From Callaeas wilsoni (lineage: Eukaryota; Chordata; Aves; Passeriformes; Callaeidae), in contig VWPU01009501.1 of NCBI GenBank assembly GCA_013398955.1, positions 581,501 through 645,500 of the forward strand: 64,000 nt of DNA, in the 5' to 3' direction. Of this stretch, positions 50,021-64,000 are shown piece by piece. The number at the start of each line of letters is the position of its first letter. Position 1 is the stretch's first letter. A program made the position numbers and the translations under genes. Below the pieces are notes generated by a model. It ran no database searches and was not told the origin of the DNA. It was given only the letters and a program-made list of their open reading frames with translations.

Positions 50021-53000
50021 TCTGAAAAGCCTACAGTTTAATCTATACTTATATTATTTTTAATAATGTAATTATTAACAGTTTGAAACATCTTGATTTT
50101 TCTGGAAAAAATTTCTAACTTCAGGTAATGAAAAGACTGTTCCTCAAGATAGTAGTTAATAATCCCTTCAGCACACAGAAGTTCACTGCACAGGACTCTG
50201 CTTTGTGGCACCGGGGAAGCAGCGGATGGCTCGTCTCTCCCTGACATTACGCATTGCACACTGCACACCAGCTCGTGATTCAGTTTACAGGTATTTCTAG
50301 AAAACTATTTCATATATGAGCCAAATGGAAACATTAAGATCGTGTCCCTGCTCATGCAGTTGTTTTCTGGAATTTGAACCTCATCACCAAGAAATACAGC
50401 TTTCTGAGTATGTCTCACACAACCAAAGGGAAACAGGATGGAAAGAAATTTCCAGTGAATGGCAACAGCGAACCACCCTGGCATGCGCCCAGTACAGACT
50501 GTGAAACTGAACTTCTAATTCAGCTTCACAGTATGAACTTGTCCTGACTTTTTGCCTATTTCTTCAGGCCAGAGAACCCTCCACAAGCTGTGTTACCTGT
50601 CACAGTGCACCACTCCATTGTGGTGACCTGGAATTCAGGTCCTTCTGAATTCCTATCAGGAATTGTAATCACTGTAGAGAGATGGACTCTTTTAGAGGGA
50701 GACCGAGGCCAGTTCCAGTTTCTAGGCTCCTGTATAACTATTTTTACTGGCCTAGAGAGCTCCACATTGAGAAGGAAGACTTGGGCACTTCAAAATCTCA
50801 CATTCACATTCCAAGTCAGGTTTCTAGGTTGACAAAAGAACGTGCAGGGAATATTATATGATAACCTTCTACAAATTAGTTACCGAAAGTTCTGAAAAAA
50901 AGGAGTTGTGATTCAGACATAACTCAAGGAACTAGGTATCTTCAATCCATTATATTTCCTAGTGAGGAATCAGGGATTTTAATTCTTCCATTTGTGATTG
51001 AAAGTCCTGCACAGTACCAAGAACCAAAGCCATACATCTATCTTCCTTGTAAAAATACCTTTAAAATAAGCAGAAAAGTAAATCACCATGTCACCTGCTA
51101 CAGAGTTCTGTGAGTGAAACTTGGAAATTTTGAAAATATCTAGTGGAAAGAATCGATAGAAAGAAAAGCTGAGTTTTTTTGATCTTCTAGCTGCTAGGTT
51201 CAAAAGTTACAGGACTCTAGCAGTGAATTCAGTGTTTGTAAAGTATAAGAAGGAAGCAAAAAGGAACCTTTCCCTCTCATAAATATGATAAGGAAAAGAT
51301 ATTTACCTTTGCATTCAGAATATATTTGCTTGTGTTTTTTTCTTTTCTTTTTCTTTGTCGTGCCTTATATGATATAGGATCTTTTTGTAGGATTATTTTA
51401 AAGTATGATCTGCTCTAAGGCAATGTGCTCAGTCCCTGGGTGGGAAATATGCTTCATTTAAGTCAACAGCAATCTGTACTGCTGATTAAAAAACAAGTGC
51501 TGATGGCCTTCACAAGAAGTCTCATCCATCAAGCCTTAGCTAAGAAGTTGGTAGAGAAAATGATGGTGGGAGGAGGGGAAGGGTGGTGGACAATGTTCCA
51601 TGAAACATGGAACAACAACAGCAACAACAAAAAATCATGAATTGTCTGTTCTTAAAAGTTTTATCAGTTTGGAAAACTGGCTTGGAAAAGAGAATTTCAA
51701 ACTGTTTGATGGTTGCATGTCCTGGGAATTCAAATGAACTTTGTCATCACTGCCAGTTTCATAAAAGAATGAAGTCTCCAGCAGGGCACAGATGGTACTT
51801 CTGAATGAACAGATGATTATGCCAAGAGAATATTATGCTTGGAAACACATTTTATTGATATATGAGTAAAGCTGTTAGAAGGACATCTATGGAAAACAGG
51901 ACCTAGCTCTTTATTGAACACCTGAATACAATAAGAAATTAGGGAGTGGCTAAAGGCTATTTTGTTAATTATTCAGTCCTGCTTAATGAGAATTAATTGG
52001 AAAATTATCCAAAACTACCGATGATTAAAATGGTACTATGATTTATGAGAACCACAAAAAGATGTGTAAATAACACCAATTAGATATTAAACTGTATTTA
52101 CCTAAACTGCAAAGAGATTATGGAATAGCTATTGGATTTCCAAACAGAGGGGCCAAATTCCCCATTGACTCTGAGTCTAAAGTAATTTCACTAAAGCAAA
52201 AAAAGTTATGCCCATTGATGTTTATGGACTCACAAGCCCAAAAGCCCAAACATATGCCCCTGGTTGTGCTATTAATCAAGTTAACTGGTTTACAATTATT
52301 AAATGCATTGTCTCACTTGGTAGAGTTATTTCCAATTACACCTGTGTCATCCCCCAGCCAAGGTGGGTTCCATGACTTCAGTGGAATTGCTGCGACTGTA
52401 AACCAAGGATTTGATATGATGAGGCATCAGAAAAGGAGTGCATGATCTCTGCATCACTGGCTTTGAAAATGTTGACTTTATAATTCATGTGACTATTACT
52501 ATTTCCAAATGTCATGTGGAAACAACACATTTGGATTCCACATCAGTTTCAAATCCAAAGTTGCACCCTTGAGGTCAATACGCTCTTTCCTGTGACTTCA
52601 AGATGGTTAATGTAAGGGGAGAAATGCATCACATGAGATTTTTCTTCAGGGTGAAAGATACCTAGCAGTATGTCTTGCAGGGACACTTCATAGGTGAAAG
52701 CCTCAGCTTTTTCCATACATTTTCTTGAGCATGGAAGGCAAGTCTCAGAGACAGATGACACTGGTGAAATAGTACAATCTCTGTAGCTTGAAGAAAACTA
52801 TATTCATCACCAACATGCAATCAAAAATAATACATATCGCTCGGAAACATTTATCCCGATGCCAGTGATTAAAATATATGAGGGATTTCCTAACCTGTTT
52901 AAGAACTATACGTATTCAGTTACAAAATAATGTATGAAATTAGGAATAATCAAAGAATTTGTATTTAATTGAGGGTGAGGGAAGGGAGAGAGTAGAAGCC

Positions 53001-56000
53001 AAAAAAAGAGAGAAACATAGTCTTTTAGGTTTCTTCTTCAATGTGAGACAAATGCAAATTTTAGTAAAGGAGAAATTAGAAGGAAAGAAGACATTACAGG
53101 AATTCCTTCTTCCCGCATGTTTTCCTGCTGCTGTAATTGAGGGATTTGTGTCATTAAATGGAATCCATGGGTCATCATATAGCTCCATTTTTGCAGTGGT
53201 GCAGGCTGATTTCAATGCCAATAAAGTCATATTAGTGCAGAGCAGTGAAACATCCTCCACAAAGCCATTTATATGTGCGAGATGAATACATTAGCTTCCC
53301 AGCAGATGGCTGTGAATTCTTCCAGACAGAGCATGTCTTGGGCTTTCAAGAACCATTTATCAAAAGGAACACTGAATCATCTTCAGTTCTGCAGTAATCA
53401 CTCCAGGGAAGCAAGTGCTAAATGGTTTAAAGATCAGAGACAAACGTACTGCATTGTCAGCTCCAGGTGCAGTGGCCGCTGGTCTATGCATCGCATCATG
53501 AGATCATGAGATCGCATCATGGGACTTCATGAGCACCTCTTACTTGCTGCTTTGTGATGCCAGAGATGTATACCTGGAGCAGTTCTTTAGAAAATATTCT
53601 TTTAATCAGTGGGAGAAAGCACGTAAATTACATTTTGAATATCCAGAATGATTCAGTAGCTCCATTTCTTATGATACTTCTGGATTCTGCCTTTGTGAAC
53701 TGAGAAGTGACCAGCAGACATTTAGAAAAAGGAGATCTGCATTAGGTAAACAAGGAAAATATTTCCTAGATTTTTAAATATAACATTTTAATGGAGGATA
53801 CAGAAACATATTTGGTAAAAGAGTTTGAGACTTCAGCTAAAGAGATCCTGTGTAATATTGATGAAATAATAGGATTAACATTTGTGATTTTAGGATACCT
53901 TCCATTGAACAATGTCAATTCAATGTGCAGACCTAACTTTACAAGGCTTCCCATCAGTCCAATGACGCAGCCAAACATTACCTAGTGGGCTACATTTCTT
54001 CTACTCAAGCTGGATGAAGGCACGAAGCATCTCAAGATGTGAGTGCTGAAACTCAGGGAACAAATGGTGATATTCTTACTGGGGATTTAGTAATATTCTT
54101 ACTGGCATGGAGTCATAACAGGATTTTCTAAGTGGCTGATGTAATGCCATATCTTACTTTTTAGAGATCCCATAGCAAACACAGTATGTGGGGAATGTAT
54201 AATGAGCCATTAGAAAAATTGAAGCCTGTAAATATCTGGAGGGCACTGGTCAGGTTTATTGGCTGTCATTTAGGAAACAGGAGACAGTTGCTATTATAGA
54301 AAGTGAAATGTCAGAATCTTTCAATCAACATATTCTACGCTTAGGACAGGTACGCAAAGTCTGGAACAGACAAAAACGGCAACTTCCTTCCCTAATTCTT
54401 AGCAATCTCATCTACAGTGCTCTGTCACAAATAGATTGATTACGTACTTGGTGAATACAGCAGCCATCATGCCATAATGTACTACAAATGTTAAAGGGGG
54501 CAAGTGATGGTTGTAGTTTATTTTTCATGTGTATAAATGTGCAATTACACTCTGCCAAGTGTAAATATCTTGGCAAATATTAGACAAAAATAATCTAAGA
54601 ATGGCATTATCAGACAAGGGCGTAAATCCATATACTCAGAAATGTGCATTGTTCTACCAGATGGAAATGTCAGGACAGCTGGCATTCAGAGAATTATGAA
54701 ATTCCCAGCCCTTCCCAGTTTCTCTTTTGCCTGTGTGCAGGTCCATGGCATCAGCTGGTGACAAGAGTTGAATTAGTCCCAATATATTAGAAAACAAGGA
54801 AACAGAAATTCAGGGGTATTTTGCAAAATCAGATAATAGCATAAATTTCCTTTTTAGGCATAGTTTAGTGTTTGTATTTATGTAGATAATTAATATATAC
54901 TTTTTTTTTAATTGGATTTTTATTGAGAGAAAATGTTCATCAAGATTTGACTGTAGTGATTCCAAACCCTAAAGAATGCATCAGGATTTTTATTGCTCCC
55001 ACTGAAAGTAATTTGACTGAGTGTTCAAATAGCCAGTAGAGGAAAACAATATCATAAACAACTGGAAAATTCTGCTAGTCACAAGGAATAATACCCTAAA
55101 GAAGCAACAAAAACAAAGTTTGAGATGGGCAAGAGGACAAAGTTCATTTTCACACAGAGTTTTGTAAGTACAATTGTTTTATGCAGAAAGTATTTAATGA
55201 TTATCTCTTTAGCTATTTTAATAGACAAATGTACAGAACCTAAGGCCAGATTTTTTTTTATAAAAGTGTGAATTAAAACCTACTTATTCATTTCTTGACC
55301 GTTCATTTCTCTCCACAAGTCTGGACGAAACAAGACAAAACTTCTTCATTTTACATCACATTATCAGAGAAATTGTAAGCAAAATGTCTGATCCTTCGTC
55401 CAAAAGAGTGAAAGCATGCAGAGCCATTCCACAGCAGAGAAAGAGCAAATGAAAACTGTGTCTCTTCACTTATTGGACAGGAACAGTAGTTCTTATAAAT
55501 TCTCATAACAGAAGTTCTCATAATCTTCTTCTTTCCTATCATGAAGCAAGAAGATTAAGTTTTCTTCCCACGTATGTTCTGTTCTGTAAGAGTGGAGTAT
55601 TTGTGAACATGTACCTCAGCACTTATTAGAGTAATTTTTTTGCTCTTTGCCTTCATCTTTTCACCCTTCCAAAAAAATGATGTTGGAGACAAGAGGAGAT
55701 TGAACAGCTGAATTATCAAACCAAGCACTGGTTGTTCTCAAGTCCTACTTAGCTCATGTGGTACTGATTGACTGCACTTCTCAGAAGGGTGTCGGAAATC
55801 AGGAAGCCTTGTAGGATCAAGGTCTGGCCTATTTGGGAAACTCAGTAAGTCTAATGGATCTGGGTATTTTTGGCTGGATTCTAGTTGACTAGGATAACAT
55901 CTATGAGGTAAGAAACATAACAGTCAACACATTAGTTCCTTAGAAAATCAACACAGCTCAAATTAGGCGGGAATCACACTGGTTATTACCCTTAGTTTTC

Positions 56001-57468
56001 CTATTTGTCTTCTTTCAACCGCTTATCAATAAAATGGACATTGATTTTTGCAATTCTGGTCTCTAAAACCAAACAATATTAAAAGAAAAAAAGCCTTGTC
56101 CAAAAATTCAAAATACAATCCTAGTTTCTGATTTCTCTTGAAGCAATAAAATAGTGTATTAAAATGTTGACTAAAGAAAAACACCTGCAAAATTCAAATG
56201 CAGAAGATACAAATTATATATGTGGAGAGAAAGAAGCTGTGACTGGCATGAGAATGAAACTGCCAGTATCTTCTCCATGAAATGAGGAAGATGGGTGATG
56301 TATATTGTTTGCTCAGTTTACACAGTCACCTAAGTATTAAAGTACTCATTTGGTATTAGAGATCTTTAGAGATCTGTTAGGCAGTGGACTGGAGAGCTGG
56401 GCTTGTAACTTCCCATGCACACTTCCTGAATGTTATCAGCACCCCCCTTAATTTATCCTAAGCACTGGATTCCTTCTGTGCAAGGAAGAGGTTAAAAAGA
56501 TTGTCAGATAATTTGGTGATTGTGGATTTTTTTTTACAATAAATGACATTTTATTTACATTGCATTGTGGAAATATAACAAATACTGCTCTTAAGAGATT
56601 AACGATATGCTGAATATGCTGAAAATATTTGTGATTAGAAAAATAACATCAACTAAGAAAAAAAATTGGAAAATATATAACACTAATGTAATTTTGATGT
56701 AAAATTGGAGGTCCTGTTCGGGATTAAATGACTAATTAGAAAGGATGGTTTGCCTAATTTATCTGTTTGGCCAGGACTTTTGACATGACAAATAATAAAG
56801 CAAAAGCATTGAGGCAAAACTGTTAATAATTTGTGATGTCCAGCCTCTACAAAGGATCAGGTACTAATGATTGAGGATGAAAATTGAAAAAAAAAAAAAG
56901 CAACAATTTTAGAAGGAGAAAAACCACCCCATAAACATATCTGGACAAATATAAACATATTTATATTATCGAAACACTACTGGCAGAGTAACATGGTGGA
57001 AATATCGGTAAACAGTTCTGGAAAGGAACAGTAAAATTTAGGTCCTGAAAAAAACTACTATGTAGCTTTGAACCAGTTGACCAGATAGAAAAATTGTAAT
57101 CCCTTCTCCAGTGGACTCAAAATATAATTACAAGTGCATAATCAAAAGATAATCAACCACAAAACTTACTTCTCTAGGGAGCTGCTTGGAGAGTTGTAGA
57201 TTCTTAAACAACAACAATAAAAATTCAATGCAGCTGTGCTGAAATTAATAATACCTCTTATTTTCATCTTTTAAAACCACATTTCTAAAAAGTCATATGT
57301 TTAAGTCTATTTGGTTTGAATAGTTAATTTTATTGGAAAATACAACCTATTAAACTGTAATGGTTTTTACGTATTCTGTACCTTGTTGGGTCGTGGTAAT
57401 GGCCACATTACATTCTGCCTCGTATAAATGCTTCCAAGCTGACACCTTCTTAAGTAAATTAACTGGAA

Positions 57469-57487
57469 TTTTTTTTTTTTTTTTTTT
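57469..57487. repeat. Poly-T tract (19 bases)
   Basis: Nineteen consecutive T, with no retroposon body attached. Confidence 0.8.
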
Positions 57488-58165
57488 GTGAATCACCAAA
57501 TAATTTTTTTATCTGTTGTAAACACAGGGGAGTTTATTAATACTTTTAAGTGTTGGATGTATGTCACTGTGCAATTTAACTTTCACTTCTGAAAGGAGGC
57601 ATTAGATGAAACATCTTGTCACTTACAAGTTCCCTCTGTTTGTTGTGGAAATCCCTGAAAGAGAACAGAACCCACAATGCTGCTTTTTGCAAGATTGCTT
57701 TTGAGACTAGAGCAGAATTTTAAAGGATCTTCTTCCCAGCAAGTCAAAGGATGGAGCTGTCATTCCTGCTTTCCCATTCAAATACATCTCTGTTTGGAAT
57801 TGTCAACTAATGATGAAATAATTTTACTGTAAAGTCACCCCACTGACACTGCCAAAATCACTTTTCATAGTTTTTTGTAGGAAGTCTACTGAATGCAAAG
57901 CCAAAAAGATATTTCTGTGAGGGTGTCAGGAATGCCTGGCACAATCTGCAGGTGCTATTCAGTCTTACAGTTGTGAGGGGAAAGGCAGCAAGTAGGACAG
58001 GGAAACCCTTTTCTTGGAGTTTTACATATTTTGGAGCTCTTGTGTCAGTGTCAGTATTTCTACTGATACTGGAAACAGCCAAGTTACAAGCAACAAGTGG
58101 AAACTATGCACCTCATGTAGGAGAATATAGGAAATTTGTTTTAGGGACAAACCTTCTAATAAAAT

Positions 58166-58181
58166 TCTATCTATCTATCTA
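58166..58181. repeat. (TCTA)4 microsatellite
   Basis: Four TCTA units ending at TCTAG. Confidence 0.8.
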
Positions 58182-58321
58182 GATTTCAGGAATTGAAATT
58201 TCAGCTCTGAAATTCCAGGTTTGGACTGGGCCCTAATAGAAAGGAAGAAGAAGGTTTCAGCCTTCTGAGTACAGTTAGGCAAAAATAGTTAAATTATTCA
58301 TTTGCAGTAAAAACAATGGTC

Positions 58322-58688
58322 CTATTGTTCACCCTGGAGAAGAGACTGTGGAAACCTTAGAGCGCCTTCCAGTACCTATCGGGGCCTCAAGAGAGCTGAA
58401 GAAGGACTTTTTCCAAGGGTCTGTAGTGACAGGACAAGAGATAATGGCTTTGAATGAGGGTAGGTTAAATTGGATATTAGGAACAAATTCTTCACTGTGA
58501 GTGTGATGAGACACAGAAACAGGTTGCCCAGAGAAGTTGTAGATGTCTCAGCCCCGGAAGTGTTCAAGACCAGGTAGGATGAGACTCTGAGCAGCCTGGT
58601 CTAGTGGAAGGTGTCCCTGCCCATGGTAGTGGGTTTGGAACTAGATGATCTTTAATATCCCTTCCAACCCGAACTATTCTATGATTCC
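58322..58688 (+). mobile_element. CR1 LINE, short 3' fragment
   Basis: Plus-strand CR1 3' end of about 370 bp. It preserves CCCTGGAGAAGAGACTGTGG, the GTCTGTAGTGACAGGACAAG tract, GGTTGCCCAGAGAAGTTGTAG, GGAACTAGATGATCTTTAA, and the tail TTCTATGATTCC at the right end. It is heavily 5'-truncated and encodes nothing. It is the only recognised repeat family member in the last 14 kb of the window. Confidence 0.9.
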
Positions 58689-61600
58689 ATCCCACAGTGT
58701 GCAACTGGGAAATCATAAAGCATGTTGGGCACACAGGATAATTTCCACAGCTACAAATAAGATGATGTGAAAAAATACAGATTTTAGGACTTGAGGAGTG
58801 TAGGTTCCAGGATAGAAGACATGCCTTAGTGCTGATCCTGAAGCTTAATAGCACCATTAAATATTGAAGAGTGAAACAAATCTCACCAGATTTTACTTTG
58901 TGGAATGTTGTTAATAAACAGTAGAATAAGATTGCAGTTTTCAAGAATGAACACTGCACTACTTCTCAGAAATGCCAGTATCTCAGTTCCGAGCAAAACT
59001 GTAATTGGGGAAAAAAATTTAAAATTTAAACAGACAGCTCGTAACAACAAAATCTAGAACTGCTTAGTGTAGACTTGTGTAGAAATACTACATACATTTC
59101 CTAAAATGTTTATACTGACTTAAACAGTGGTGAATCAAGCCTTGAAGTGACAGTAAGTTGAAGTTGAAGTAAGCTGACACTGATAAATATGGATTGTTGC
59201 TCTGTCTTCAAGCAAATATTTCATTGTTTTTATTTTATGTTAAAAATGAGAGGCTATATGGAACTATGACTCTGACTCATTGGTAAATCATGTTATTTTG
59301 AAATAGGAATAATAGTACTTCAGTGATAATGACAGCAAAACTAAAGAAAATAAAAGAAAGGATTGACTCAATCTTCAGAAAAGTTGTTAAAGCACAAAGT
59401 AGTCCTTCTTATATCAAAACCAGAAATAAATTGGCCACTGTGCCTTCCCTATATGGCAAAATACAGATCTTTGGAAAGAGATTATGATCTTCTTTTCTTT
59501 GCTTTCCTGTTCAAATTGTTAAGTAAACTATTTGGCTATTTTTCTTCATTCACCAGTATTTGTTATATTGCCAAATAATCAGCTGCACATGAGCAATTTT
59601 CATTAATGAAAACTGTGATGAACTCAGTGCATTGAAATTAACGATCTGGGAAAAAATACTGACACTCCCAAGGCAGTGATTTCTGTGTCTGTGATCTGCA
59701 CTGAATGTCCAGATATTACTTAAAAGAAGTAGCTAAAAAGATCAGACCCAGCAGTTCTGTGAACTCACGACAGATCCTCCCTAAGACTTGTGGCTGGCTC
59801 AAGGGCATTCTTACTAATTAGTCTGACGAGGATTTTAGTATTCTTAGTGCTTTTATTGAAGATGAGAGGCATTAATCATCAAGCCAGATGACCTGTTTTT
59901 GTTAAAGAGGTAAAAATGACAAATGCACTTTTCAAATCAAAACAGACAAAGAAAGATGACAAAAACTATCTAAAGACAGAAGAACAAAATTAAATTTGGA
60001 TGTGAAGCAGGCCAGATATACTCGAATACTACCGCCTGAATTTTTAAAGTAAATTTCAAGCATTAGTTGAGTCCTCTTGAGGTCCAAGTGCATGATAAGT
60101 GAGCATGAAAGAACTGGAGGTGATATCTTGATCTCTTTTAAGTCAGCGTTTCAGTCCAAACATGTTTCCGCATCCTAAATGATGATCAGTAGTTATTAAC
60201 AGTGCTGTTATTCTTTCCTCTAAAGTTTGCAAATATTTGCAATTACTGTAAAGCAAAGATACTATTTGACTAATGTGAAGCTTTCCACACTGGTTTATAC
60301 CATTTATCTGAACTGAAGAAAATAGTGTTGGGAGAAACTGTGGAAGGTTATTCAATCCATCTTTGTACTCCACTTATACCTTGTCTGGGGTAGTTGCCAG
60401 GTCTACCCAACTAATTGCTGATGTTACCTTTATACTGTTAACATAAACTAAAAATATTGAAAAAAAAAAATCTTCCAGTATTTTAATTTCAGAACTACGA
60501 GTATTTCTACACCTATGTCTTTACATGATAAGTTGTACTTAACTGTATCTTTAACTAAAATCTGTAATAAGGGAAGTTGTGTAGGCATATATGCTTATAT
60601 ACTCTATTCCATCTACAGGAAATAGAGGATTTCCAGATCAAGGCAGTCAAGACACTGCAAAGATAAAGAGTGGAATAATTAAGGATAGATATCTCATAAA
60701 TACTTTAAAACACTTTTTTTGGAAATTACAGGGAGGAGGAGGAGGCTTGGTGGTTGGTTGCAACAAGTACGGAAACTAACTGCATAGAACAGCATAATGA
60801 TAGAAAAAATATCCATGCCTTCATGGATTTATCACTTCATACATCATTTAAAACACGTTGAAGTGAGGCTACTAAATCAGAATATACCCTTAAAACAGGA
60901 CTGAAAAGAAGTGAGTCAGTGCACTTTGAAGTTTTGTGAATTCCTGCAGTATTCCTGCCTTGACTTACAAGGTATGATTCAGTTGTCCAGGCTTAAGTGT
61001 GTACTGTCATTTGAGCTGCCACAAGTATCTTTTTTGTCTGCCTTTTATGTCTTCTGAAGGGTAGTGGTCTGCTGTACCAGCTCCAGTGTAATTGCTGCCA
61101 GCCCCACGTAGATATCTTGAAAAGCCTGCAGCATCTCAAATGTCTGCAGACCGAATCCCACCAGCTGTGTTCAGTAGCACCTGTAAACCACAGCCCATGC
61201 TACAACAGTGACAAAACATCCAGAGACTGCCACTGGGAGTGGTGAGAGAGCACTTAAGCCCTTTTGCAGGGTAGGAGATATGGAGACATCTCACATTTGC
61301 CTTTTATCTTGTCAAAAGTTGATGTTTCTGGCAGCTGAGGAGTCTTCTTTTATTAGTGTGCTATGAGCAGTCCTCAACATTAATGAGTCAGTGGATTGTT
61401 CAGCTTCAAAAATGTTACAAATCCCGGCCAGAGTTTGCCGATACATATGGTACTGCCTAGAAAGAGAGAGCTGAAGCTGTATGGACTCTTTGATCATGAA
61501 TGTGAAAAGAGAGGGAAAAGTCAACATTCCTATGAAATCTTTGAATACCAAAGGTAGCCACCCCTTCTGCAGATTTGAAAGGTCTATTTCTATTGTTTTG

Positions 61601-64000
61601 ATAGAGGGCTCCTTCAATTAATATTTTATTTCACTGGAGATGGCAGAGTAAGTCCTTTGATCCTAAAATATCATAACTAATGTACCCTTTCCAAGTGCTA
61701 TGTCTTATTTAATGAAAAAAAGAAAAGGGAAAAATAAACACACCCCTGATAGACATAGTTATTGGGTGCAGATTCATAGTTTACTGACTGTCTTTAAGAT
61801 AAAAATTCCCTAAGGATTATGGCCAAAGTTGGAAATATTTGTTATCACTGCAGTGGTAATACAACCAAGGTAACACAGAATATACATCCTAATGTCTGCC
61901 GAGCCTTAGTCTAGTGAAGTGGCCCACACAAGGAAATGTTTTCAAAGGTTAGGCAAACACGTGCTCAGATCTGTATGATTCAGATCATGGACCTGAAATC
62001 ACACCCTGGGTAGGTCCAGTAAGCAAAATATTTAGGACACTAAACTAGGTAACAGTCTCAGATAAGCAGGTTTTCCTCTTATGTTTATTTATTGCAACTC
62101 ACCACGAATATTTGCACCTTCTAGATGATGCCTCAACTAATAAGATACAACCTCTCACTTTCTCTCCTTTACCCTGTCTTCTGTCCTGCCCTGGTGTAAT
62201 AAGTAATTTTCTGTACAAAATAGTGAAGGTTGAATAGGTAAAAGAGAAGATGGTTCTCCCCAGCACAGCCAATTCTCTTGGGATATGGGGAACCGAAGCT
62301 CAAATGCTGTTTCTGAAAGTGATATAATTGTAGCTGAACCTATCACTAGGAGAATATATGGGACTGGGCGTTAATTAAATTTTAAAAAGTTAAATGAGAG
62401 AATGTCTAGTTTGAGGAAGTTTCAACTCAAGTTTCTACTTAAGCCATGACACTAAGGTGCTTGTTAGGCAGCAGTGCAGTGGCATTTTGACAGCCTGAAT
62501 TTAATTTACCATACAAAGGAAAAAAAACGTAAATTAAATGCTGCAGTACAAGATGTCTGAGTTGCATGAGGAATGGGTAAGAACAGCAGAAGATTCAGAA
62601 CAAGCCAAAAGAAGAGATGTTAAGAGTACTGAAAAAATTATATAATTAAATGTATGTGTAAACTAGAGAGATGCTTACTGACTTGCAAAAATCTTTAATG
62701 AATATAGAACATGCTAGTTAGAATATCTCCAGAAACTAAAAAAAATGTGCATTTTAGGAGGTGATGATCAATGAAAAGTAACTCTGTTTTTGAACCAAGC
62801 TGCTCCAAAGATTGTGTCATCCTGAGCCTATAATTCATAATGATAGACAGTGAATGCACAACTCACAAGGAGATATCATAAACAATATGTCAAGTCTAAA
62901 TGGAGCTTTATGCATGCTCAGAAATACCTTGAGTGTTAGAATATTTTGAGTAAGCTCAGCTGCTAGAGCAATATCGCTCCAATCAGTGCTGTGCCAGCCC
63001 ATTGCACACCATAGCAACACATAGGGTAAGTTATACAAATTCCAGAGGAATGCACAAGAGAGCTGAAAATTCCTAATTCATAAGACAAGTGTAATTTACG
63101 AAACAAGGTTTTGTTTGGGATGTAGAATGATCCCTACTGAGGAGAGAGCATTTCCCTGTTGGCATGCTCCAAGCTCTGTTTGCAAATAGATAATAACTGT
63201 AGAGTACTTTCAGTTCAGTGCTGAAGACTTGAAGACTGCCATTTCAGAAGGCTTTTGGGAATAACCTTTTCTCACTTTGATCCCTCTGAATCCCTTCTAT
63301 CTTTTTCTATTTGATCTGCCTTAGGCATATATATATATTTTTTAATAAGTGCTTAGGAACACATGAAGAGATGAATCAGTTACAAGTAAAACTTTCACTC
63401 AATACTCAGTAGGTAACTATGCTGGTTTCATAATGGGTGTCAATGGAGGTGATCTAATCCAGCCTATACAAATCTAAAATGGAAAAGACATTTCTTTGTG
63501 AACAGTGAGCTCTCTGATAATGAAAGAAGGGCAAAGAAATGGAGATTTATGGGTCAACAAGAAATCCATCCTCAGAAATAATTGTAAGCCAATTTTCTCT
63601 CTTGAGTAATTTCAATGATCACATATCAGCACTATCACTAGCACGACTGTTAGCACAAGACATTAACACAATGTTATAACTATACTGCTGTTTGAATATG
63701 GGTTTGGTCCCATGGAGGTCAATGGTAAACTTCCACTTACTTTCACATGAGATATTCCAGATTGTTAAACAGCCATGAGCAAGCTGTTTGAATTGGATTT
63801 CTCTAACTTTAGAAATCTAAAAGTTAAGCATCGTATCTAAGTTGCACATCTATGTTTCCAATGCAATGAGTGACTGGATGCATCTCCAGAGTGTGTTTCA
63901 TTTCATTCTGAGCTTATGTCTAAAAGAGGTGGGAGGAATCACCCACCCTCCATCCCCTTACTATAGTGAAGCCCTGATCACTGCCTTGACTTGCTGCCTG
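58689..64000. other. Unique AT-rich region to the window end
   Basis: About 5.3 kb. The longest frame is 101 codons on the minus strand (61312-61617), with no family resemblance; the 131-codon minus frame 58564-58959 runs into the CR1. A slightly GC-richer unique patch lies around 61040-61280. I see no repeat, RNA gene or regulatory signal that I can name. Confidence 0.5.

Larger units (their letters stand above)
50021..58321. other. Long unique region, no supported gene
   Basis: About 8.3 kb of AT-rich sequence. It contains a poly-T tract (57469-57487), a (TCTA)4 run (58166-58181) and a segment of conserved-element-like texture (53100-53480, see findings). The overlapping 106- and 108-codon frames at 52940-53285 lie on opposite strands over the same bases and are not credible genes. 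No LTR or CR1 is seen. Confidence 0.5.

Noticed and set aside
53485..53525. Local repeats of ATCATGAGATC / GCATCATG
   Set aside because: A small, local duplication with no further copies; nothing suggests function.

Overview
The window looks like gene-poor or intronic bird DNA, probably from a passerine. It is AT-rich, has no open frame longer than 171 codons, and its repeats are typically avian: CR1 non-LTR retrotransposons ending in the TTCTATGATTC-type 3' tail, and endogenous-retrovirus LTRs of types common in birds. I found no protein-coding gene, tRNA, rRNA or CRISPR array that I could support. The assignment to birds rests on recognising CR1 and the LTR families. The closer assignment to passerines is inference.

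The clearest content is nine complete LTRs. None has recognisable gag, pol or env sequence next to it, so I read them as solo LTRs. Family A has three copies (1263-1835 plus; 41172-41727 and 49105-49675 minus). Each copy is flanked by its own perfect 6-bp target-site duplication, so they are three independent insertions. Family B has two copies (3216-3875 plus, 12958-13605 minus) with 5-bp duplications. Family C is one copy (34618-35317 minus, duplication CCAGG). Three more belong to a broad avian ERVL-like group: 11758-12326 minus, 42096-43165 minus with an internal tandem array, and 33937-34462 plus. A further LTR-like fragment may be cut by the left edge (1-232).

Four CR1 fragments lie at 18604-19473 (+), 20959-22416 (+), 23779-24156 (-) and 58322-58688 (+). 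All are 5'-truncated and broken. The longest keeps part of the reverse transcriptase with a decayed catalytic motif.

Layout: 0-4 kb, LTR-rich; 4-11.7 kb, unique AT-rich DNA with a perfect 30-bp inverted repeat at 4701-4807; 11.7-13.6 kb, two LTRs; 18.6-24.2 kb, three CR1 fragments; 24.6-25.4 kb, a GC-elevated unique block; 33.9-35.3 kb, two opposed LTRs 155 bp apart; 41.2-43.2 kb, two LTRs; 49-50 kb, a GC-rich block split by a family A LTR; 50-64 kb, mostly unique sequence with one CR1. The elements do not form a working system. The window reads as a neutral record of retrotransposition followed by LTR-LTR deletion.
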